From: Manihot esculenta
Lineage: Eukaryota; Streptophyta; Magnoliopsida; Malpighiales; Euphorbiaceae
Length of the DNA stretch: 64,000 nucleotides
Direction: 5' to 3'
Assembly: GCF_001659605.2 (NCBI RefSeq)
Contig: NC_035161.2
Span: forward strand, 744,001 to 808,000
This document shows, piece by piece, positions 58,705 to 64,000 of the stretch. Positions within the stretch are counted from its first letter, which is position 1. Each line of letters starts with the position of its first letter. Made by a program: the position numbers and the translations under genes. The notes under the pieces are model-generated. The model was given only the letters and a program-made list of their open reading frames with translations, ran no database searches and was not told the DNA's origin.

Positions 58705-60264
58705 ATGAGAGGAACTCGTCGATCTGCACGATTGACAGGAGTCCCACCAGAGGATGAGGGCACGAGCGCCCGTCCTCCAACATTGCCTAGGGCAATGTCA
58801 TGCAGAGTAAACAGAGAAAGAGTATCAAGGGACCCTAGAAGGTCTTTTGATACTAGCAGAAGGGGGACAGAAAGAGGAGGAAGTTCTTCAGACGTGAGGG
58901 AGGTTATGGAGGAAGATCAGAGAAGGGATGGAAATCTGGATGTTAGCATGTCAGAAGAAGGGACAGGGGAGTCACATGGAGGCACTCAGGCCTCGGGGTA
59001 TGGTTTTCCACCCTATTACCCACCCTATGCACAGAGTCCCGGGTATCCGATGGGAAGTACATCGGATTACTCCAGCTTTAACCCCTACCCTACTCACATG
59101 CCTTATCCACCTTTCTATCCACCTTACCCACAGTACCCAGCCTATCCACCCTCACCCTTCTATCCTAACCCAGCAAACCCCACCTCGGGGAATGCTGCAC
59201 CCCCACCTCCACCACCTACAGAACCAGTAGCCCCAGTTACTCAACCTCCTAGGCCTAGCTCAGCCAGTGGGAGTAAGGTGAAGATGACAGCTTACCTTAA
59301 GCTGGATGCTCCTAAGTACAAGTCAGGGGATGATCCCTTTGAATACCTGAGAGCAGTGAAGACGATCACTGATGAGCTAGGGGCAGATGATAGAAGAGCC
59401 ATTGAGATGGCAGGGTTCACTTTAAAGTGCAAGAAGGCACGGGAATGGTTCAAGTGCTATGTGGACCCGAGACTTGATAATATGACATGGGAGGAATTTG
59501 CCAATGAGTTTGCTGGATGGGCCTTTCCAGATAGTTCCAGAGAGCTGAAGATGATTGAGTTCGAGCAACTGAGACAGACAGAGGACATGAGCATAGAGGA
59601 GTACACAGATAAATTTCTGGAGCTATTACCCTTCTCAGGGCAAGCTCTAGATACAGATGCAAAGAAGGCCAGGAGATATGTCATGAAATTACAGTCCAGG
59701 TACTCCTCATTGATTCAATCAGCTGAGAGGGAAAGTTTTCACACTGTGGTAGATATGGCGCGAAGAATGGAGGCCAGTGCTATAATTGAGGGGTCAGTGA
59801 AGCAGTTGATGACCCAGTCTTCAGGGGTTAAGACCCCAGGCAGAGGAGGGCCAGGACCCTCTACTCAGAGTTCAGGTAGTAAGAGATGGAGTAACACCAA
59901 GAAGCACAAGAAGAACAAGTTCTGGAATAAGCTGAAATCCGGTCTGGGATTTGGCGGTGGCTCGAGTTCAGGTTCAGACGGTGCAGAATGCCAAAGGTGT
60001 GGGAAGCCACACAAGGGAAAGTGTCGATTTGGGACCAATGCATGTTTCAGATGTGGCCAGGAGGGACACATGGCTCGGGATTGTCCTAGAGCACCTTTCA
60101 TGGGCCAACCCCAGCAGACAGCTTCAGGCAGTGTGGCACAGCCAGCAGCTCCAGCCACAACTCAGGGCAGTGGCAGAGGTAGAGGGAGAGGAGCAGCCTC
60201 TTCTTCAGGTTCCCGAGGTGAAGGTCCGTCAGCTCCAGCTAGGATCTTCACCATGACTCAGTAG
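58705..60264 (+). CDS. P4 Gag polyprotein, ends at UAG
   Basis: 519 codons from ATG 58705, chosen because MRGTRRSARLTG starts gag in all copies and follows the acceptor-like CAG; an upstream in-frame ATG at 58669 lies in the putative intron. In order: a basic, Ser/Glu-rich region, a Tyr/Pro repeat region (MPYPPFYPPYPQYPAYPP), the capsid domain from about residue 194 (MTAYLKLDAPKYKSGDDPFE, AGWAFPDSSRELKMIEFEQL), a basic linker, the zinc knuckle [14 protein letters not shown] (about 446-459) and an Arg-Gly tract. It forms virus-like particles and binds RNA in this family. It stops at TAG 60262-60264 in the context ACT CAG TAG GAG GCG, and pol continues in the same frame. Confidence 0.9.
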   Translation: MRGTRRSARLTGVPPEDEGTSARPPTLPRAMSCRVNRERVSRDPRRSFDTSRRGTERGGSSSDVREVMEEDQRRDGNLDVSMSEEGTGESHGGTQASGYGFPPYYPPYAQSPGYPMGSTSDYSSFNPYPTHMPYPPFYPPYPQYPAYPPSPFYPNPANPTSGNAAPPPPPPTEPVAPVTQPPRPSSASGSKVKMTAYLKLDAPKYKSGDDPFEYLRAVKTITDELGADDRRAIEMAGFTLKCKKAREWFKCYVDPRLDNMTWEEFANEFAGWAFPDSSRELKMIEFEQLRQTEDMSIEEYTDKFLELLPFSGQALDTDAKKARRYVMKLQSRYSSLIQSAERESFHTVVDMARRMEASAIIEGSVKQLMTQSSGVKTPGRGGPGPSTQSSGSKRWSNTKKHKKNKFWNKLKSGLGFGGGSSSGSDGAECQRCGKPHKGKCRFGTNACFRCGQEGHMARDCPRAPFMGQPQQTASGSVAQPAAPATTQGSGRGRGRGAASSSGSRGEGPSAPARIFTMTQ

Positions 60265-63200
60265 GAGGCGAACACATCCAACACCGTGGTGTCAGGTAAT
60301 CTCATCATTGGGTGTTCTGATGTGTATGCATTAATGGACCCGGGTGCATCTCATTCCTTTATTGCTCCGAGGGCAGTTGAGAGATTAGGGTTGATAGTCT
60401 CTGGGTTAGAGTGTCCCCTATGGGTCAGTGGACCCAAGTGTGACCCGACAGTGGCAGAGTCAGTTTGCCGGTATTGTCCCGTGTTTGTTGAGGGAAGATG
60501 CCTCTCCGCCGACCTTGTGGTTTTAGACTTGACTGATTTTGACGTCATTCTAGGGATGGATTGGCTATCTACTCATGGCGCTACCTTGGACTGCAGGGAC
60601 AAGGTAGTCAGGTTCAGAGATCAGAACGGGTCAGAGGTTGTCTTCAGAGGAGACAAGAGGGGTATGCCTAGAGGTATGATATCGGCCCTACAGGCTCGAA
60701 GGTTGCTTAGGAAGGGATGTCAGGGGTATGTAGCTCATGTGAGAGAGCTAGATAGACAGGTCAGGGAGCCAGCCTCAGTGCCAGTTGTCAGAGAATTTAT
60801 GGATGTCTTTCCAGAAGAGCTTCCAGGACTACCACCTACTAGGGAGATAGAGTTCGAGATTGAACTAATGCCTGGAACTAGACCGATCTCTATCCCTCCC
60901 TACAGGATGGCACCAGCGGAATTGAAGGAATTGAAAGAGCAGTTGCAAGATCTGGTAGATAAGGGCTTCATCCGACCGAGTACCTCACCTTGGGGTGCTC
61001 CAGTGCTTTTTGTGAGAAAGAAGGATGGATCCCTCAGACTTTGTATCGACTACAGGCAGTTGAACAAAGTCACTACCAAGAACAAGTACCCATTGCCAAG
61101 GATCGATGATCTATTCGACCAGCTAGCAGGAGCGGGTTGTTTCTCCAAAATAGATCTGAGATCGGGGTACCATCAGCTGAGGATAAGGGAAGAAGACATA
61201 CCAAAGACAGCTTTCAGGACCAGATATGGGCACTATGAGTTCCTTGTGATGCCGTTCGGGTTAACTAACGCCCCTGCAGCATTCATGGATCTCATGAACA
61301 GAGTGTTTAGACCGTACCTGGATCACTTTGTCATTGTCTTCATAGATGATATCTTAGTGTATTCCAGGAATGCAGAGGAGCATGCCCATCATCTGAGGAT
61401 TGTATTGCAGACCTTGAGGGAACACGGCTTGTATGCCAAGTTCTCCAAGTGTGAATTCTGGTTAAGGAGCATATCGTTCTTGGGGCATATAGTGTCAGAG
61501 AATGGAATAGAGGTAGACCCCAAGAAGGTAGAGGCTGTAACTAACTGGCCTAGACCCACCTCAGTGACGGAGATCAGAAGTTTCTTGGGTTTGGCTGGTT
61601 ATTACAGGAGGTTCGTGCAGGACTTCTCCAAAATTGCAGCTCCTTTAACCAGATTAACCAGAAAGAACCAGAGGTTCGAATGGACCGACCAGTGTGAGGA
61701 AAGCTTTGAAGAGCTTAAGAAGAGGTTGACTTCAGCACCAGTGTTAGCTCTGCCAACCAGCAATGAGGACTTCACAGTGTTCTGTGATGCATCCAGAGTA
61801 GGCATGGGTTGTGTGCTAATGCAGAATGGAAGGGTGATAGCTTATGCCTCTAGACAGCTGAAGAGGCATGAGTTGAATTACCCCACACACGACCTTGAGA
61901 TGGCAGCAGTTATCTTTGCCCTCAAGATGTGGAGGCATTACCTCTATGGGGTAAAATGTGAGATCTTTACAGATCATAAGAGCCTACAGCACATCTTGAG
62001 CCAAAGAGAGCTGAACTTGAGGCAGAGGAGATGGATAGAACTGCTCAGTGACTATGATTGCAAGATACAGTACCATCCGGGTAAGGCTAATGTAGTAGCT
62101 GATGCCTTAAGCCGGAAATCACTTGGCAGTCTATCCCACATCACGGCAGAGAGGAGACCGGTGGTGAAGGAATTTTATAAGCTCATCAATGAAGGTTTAC
62201 AGATGGAGTTGTCTGGTACAGGTGTTTTGATAGCCCAAATGAGAGTGACACCTGTGTTTCTGGAGCAGGTGGCTCAGAAACAGCACGAGGACCCAGAGTT
62301 AGTGAAGATTGCCAGGACTGTCCAGTCAGGCAAGAGTGAAGAGTTCAAATTTGACAGTAAGGGGATCCTCCGCTATGGGAATAGACTATGTGTACCAGAT
62401 GACATCGGGCTAAAAGGAGACATTATGAGAGAGGCTCATAATGCAAGATACAGTGTTCACCCTGGAGCCACCAAGATGTATCAGGATCTGAAGAGGGTGT
62501 ATTGGTGGCCAGCCATGAAGAGAGAAGTGGCACAGTTCGTGTCAGCCTGCGAAGTATGTCAGAGGGTGAAGCTGGAACATCAGAGGCCGGCTGGAATGCT
62601 TAACCCACTGCCGATTCCAGAGTGGAAATGGGAGAATATCGCCATGGATTTTGTAGTGGGGTTACCGGCAACATCCAACAGGTTAGACTCCATATGGGTG
62701 ATAGTGGATAGACTCACTAAATCTGCTCACTTCATCCCTGTCAGGAGCAACTACTCTGTGGATAAACTGGCGCAAGTGTATGTTGATGAGATCGTCAGGC
62801 TGCATGGGGTTCCCGTTTCAATAGTGTCAGATAGAGGGCCCCAGTTCACCTCTAGGTTTTGGCGGAGTCTGCAGGATGCCATGGGTACTAGGTTGGATTT
62901 CAGCACTGCCTTCCATCCACAGACAGACGGACAGTCAGAGAGGACCATCCAGACAATAGAGGACATGCTCAGGATGTGTGTGCTGGATTTTGGCGGTTCT
63001 TGGAGGCAACATCTACCCTTGGTGGAGTTCGCCTACAATAACAGCTATCATGCCAGCATAGGGATGGCCCCATATGAAGCTTTGTATGGGAGGAAGTGCA
63101 GGTCACCTGTTTGCTGGGAAGAAGTTGGAGAAAAGGCCTTGGCAGGGCCTGAACTGGTAGAGATCACCAGCAGGGTGGTACCCTTAATCAGGGAGAGAAT

Positions 63201-63681
63201 CAAGACAGCTGCAAGCAGACAGAAGAGTTATGCAGACATCCGCAGAAGACTAGTAGAGTTTCAGGAGGGGGATCTCGTATTGCTCAAGGTGTCCCCAATG
63301 AAAGGGGTGGTTCGGTTTGGTAAGAAGGGTAAGCTAGCTCCACGGTACATCGGACCCTTCGAGGTCTTGCAAAAGGTTGGGAATGTATCGTACAAGCTGG
63401 ACTTGCCTGCTTCTATGGAAAGAATCCATCCGGTTTTCCATGTTTCCATGCTGAGGAAGTTCGTGTCAGATCCGGGCAAGGTCCTTAGTGAGCCTGATGT
63501 GGAGATCCAGGAGGATCTCACCTATGTAGAGCAGCCAGTACGGATTGTGGACACACAGATCAGAAAGTTGAGGAACAAGGAAATCCCGATGGTAAAAGTC
63601 CTTTGGAACCACCACAATATGGAAGAATGCACTTGGGAGACACGGGAGTCCATGCTCCAGCAATATCCCCATCTCTTTTGA
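60265..63681 (+). CDS. P4 Pol: protease, RT, RNase H, integrase, chromodomain
   Basis: About 1138 codons in the gag frame after the UAG; there is no ATG near its start, so it is probably made as Gag-Pol by stop-codon readthrough. Retropepsin DPGAS (near 60337) and [11 protein letters not shown] with the palm motif FIDDIL (near 61348); RNase [11 protein letters not shown] to ADALSRK; integrase zinc region ([14 protein letters not shown]), catalytic blocks [16 protein letters not shown] and [13 protein letters not shown] block YIGPFEVLQ; chromodomain at the C-terminus (about 63550-63678: [19 protein letters not shown], ending QYPHLF). All catalytic motifs are present. In this family the chromodomain steers integration towards heterochromatin, which fits the nesting seen here. 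Confidence 0.92.
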   Translation, partial: EANTSNTVVSGNLIIGCSDVYALMDPGASHSFIAPRAVERLGLIVSGLECPLWVSGPKCDPTVAESVCRYCPVFVEGRCLSADLVVLDLTDFDVILGMDWLSTHGATLDCRDKVVRFRDQNGSEVVFRGDKRGMPRGMISALQARRLLRKGCQGYVAHVRELDRQVREPASVPVVREFMDVFPEELPGLPPTREIEFEIELMPGTRPISIPPYRMAPAELKELKEQLQDLVDKGFIRPSTSPWGAPVLFVRKKDGSLRLCIDYRQLNKVTTKNKYPLPRIDDLFDQLAGAGCFSKIDLRSGYHQLRIREEDIPKTAFRTRYGHYEFLVMPFGLTNAPAAFMDLMNRVFRPYLDHFVIVFIDDILVYSRNAEEHAHHLRIVLQTLREHGLYAKFSKCEFWLRSISFLGHIVSENGIEVDPKKVEAVTNWPRPTSVTEIRSFLGLAGYYRRFVQDFSKIAAPLTRLTRKNQRFEWTDQCEESFEELKKRLTSAPVLALPTSNEDFTVFCDASRVGMGCVLMQNGRVIAYASRQLKRHELNYPTHDLEMAAVIFALKMWRHYLYGVKCEIFTDHKSLQHILSQRELNLRQRRWIELLSDYDCKIQYHPGKANVVADALSRKSLGSLSHITAERRPVVKEFYKLINEGLQMELSGTGVLIAQMRVTPVFLEQVAQKQHEDPELVKIARTVQSGKSEEFKFDSKGILRYGNRLCVPDDIGLKGDIMREAHNARYSVHPGATKMYQDLKRVYWWPAMKREVAQFVSACEVCQRVKLEHQRPAGMLNPLPIPEWKWENIAMDFVVGLPATSNRLDSIWVIVDRLTKSAHFIPVRSNYSVDKLAQVYVDEIVRLHGVPVSIVSDRGPQFTSRFWRSLQDAMGTRLDFSTAFHPQTDGQSERTIQTIEDMLRMCVLDFGGSWRQHLPLVEFAYNNSYHASIGMAPYEALYGRKCRSPVCWEEVGEKALAGPELVEITSRVVPLIRERIKTAASRQKSYADIRRRLVEFQEGDLVLLKVSPMKGVVRFGKKGKLAPRYIGPFEVLQKVGNVSYKLDLPASMERIHPVFHVSMLRKFVSDPGKVLSEPDVEIQEDLTYVEQPVRIVDTQIRKLRNKEIPMVKVLWNHHNMEECTWETRESMLQQYPHLF

Positions 63682-63744
63682 AGGTTAGTTTCTATGCGTT
63701 TTTATCTGTATGTATGTTGTGTTGTTGTGCATGTGCTAGTTGAG

Positions 63745-63781
63745 GAACATTCGGGGACGAATGTTCTTAAGGGGGGGAGAA
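63745..63781 (+). promoter_or_regulatory. P4 hairpin and polypurine tract
   Basis: Perfect GAACATTCG / CGAATGTTC around GGGA (63745-63766), then TTAAGGGGGGGAGAA up to the LTR start. Identical to P1. Confidence 0.82.
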
Positions 63782-64000
63782 TGTAATACCCGGCTAGACT
63801 CCGGTATCGGAATTCCTACCGTCCGGTGGAATCTCGGATGTCGGAAGCCTCTAGAAGGGTAAAACCATGCTTTATAAAATGTTTTCATGTATATTAATGT
63901 TTTTAAGTATGTTTTTAAATGAGTTTTTGCATGAAAATTCTCTAAGGAAAAACTCAGGTTCGGCCGCCGAAAGTCAGGTTCGGCCGCCGAACGTGCATGC
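63782..64000 (+). repeat. P4 3' LTR, first 219 bases
   Basis: Identical to 56229-56447 over every base visible; cut by the window end. Confidence 0.95.

Larger units (their letters stand above)
56229..64000 (+). mobile_element. P4: apparently intact, very young Tekay/Del-type chromovirus
   Basis: 5' LTR 56229-58430, leader, gag 58705-60264, pol 60265-63681, hairpin and polypurine tract, and the first 219 bases of the 3' LTR. Those 219 bases are identical to the 5' LTR. Gag and pol are open except for the single UAG between them. It is inserted in a clipped LTR; the five bases before it are TTTCA, and the matching right flank is outside the window. It is the best candidate here for an element able to move itself. 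Confidence 0.93.

Overview
This window is plant nuclear repeat DNA. It is a nest of Ty3/gypsy LTR retrotransposons around one AT-rich island that carries a duplicated cystatin-like gene. Plant origin is shown by Tekay/Del-type chromoviruses (gag, protease, RT, RNase H, integrase, chromodomain; initiator-tRNA-Met primer site), by Athila-type elements, and by plant-like splice signals. The species cannot be fixed from sequence alone; a dicot fits, and a woody Euphorbiaceae-type genome is only a guess. There is no bacterial-style operon, CRISPR array, rRNA or tRNA gene. Labels P1-P4 (plus strand) and N, M2, M3 (minus strand) are mine.

Layout. 1-4302: minus-strand Athila-type element whose RT/RNase H is missing. 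4303-10702: P1, a chromovirus lacking its 5' LTR and gag start, with an almost complete pol and a 3' LTR. 10703-35904: M2, a minus-strand gutted chromovirus. Its 3' LTR is split by P1, by N (11463-21304, complete, 5-bp duplication CATTC) and by P2 (22151-30830, complete, 5-bp duplication CCTGG). 35905-36567: M3, an LTR fragment into which M2 inserted. 36568-38562: 3' end and LTR of a plus-strand Athila-type element. 38563-49637: AT-rich island with a directly repeated segment (about 40690-43690 and 45470-49575). Each copy has a cystatin-like gene on the minus strand (intact-looking in the right copy, a pseudogene in the left) and a short secreted-peptide-like ORF. 49638-54986: P3, a chromovirus cut off inside RT and fused through 6 bp of microhomology to a 5'-clipped LTR (54987-56228). 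56229-64000: P4, a chromovirus with open gag and pol frames; all 219 visible bases of its 3' LTR match its 5' LTR.

How the elements work. Each chromovirus LTR has a TATA box, arrays of a palindrome-like motif (TTCGGCCGCCGAA and variants) on both sides of it, an AG|GTAAG-type splice donor about 240 nt downstream of the TATA box, and an array slot filled with a different tandem repeat in each subfamily. Between the primer-binding site and gag all five elements that retain a leader carry two hairpins with covariation, then a branch-point-like motif and a pyrimidine-CAG just before the gag ATG. This suggests that translated RNA is spliced, while genomic RNA keeps the intron holding the primer site and the hairpins. 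In P3 and P4 gag and pol are in the same frame, separated by one UAG. A further hairpin sits just before the polypurine tract in all five elements where that region survives. P2 has gag but no pol and nearly identical LTRs, so it looks like a recently mobilised non-autonomous element that would need pol from a P4-type relative.
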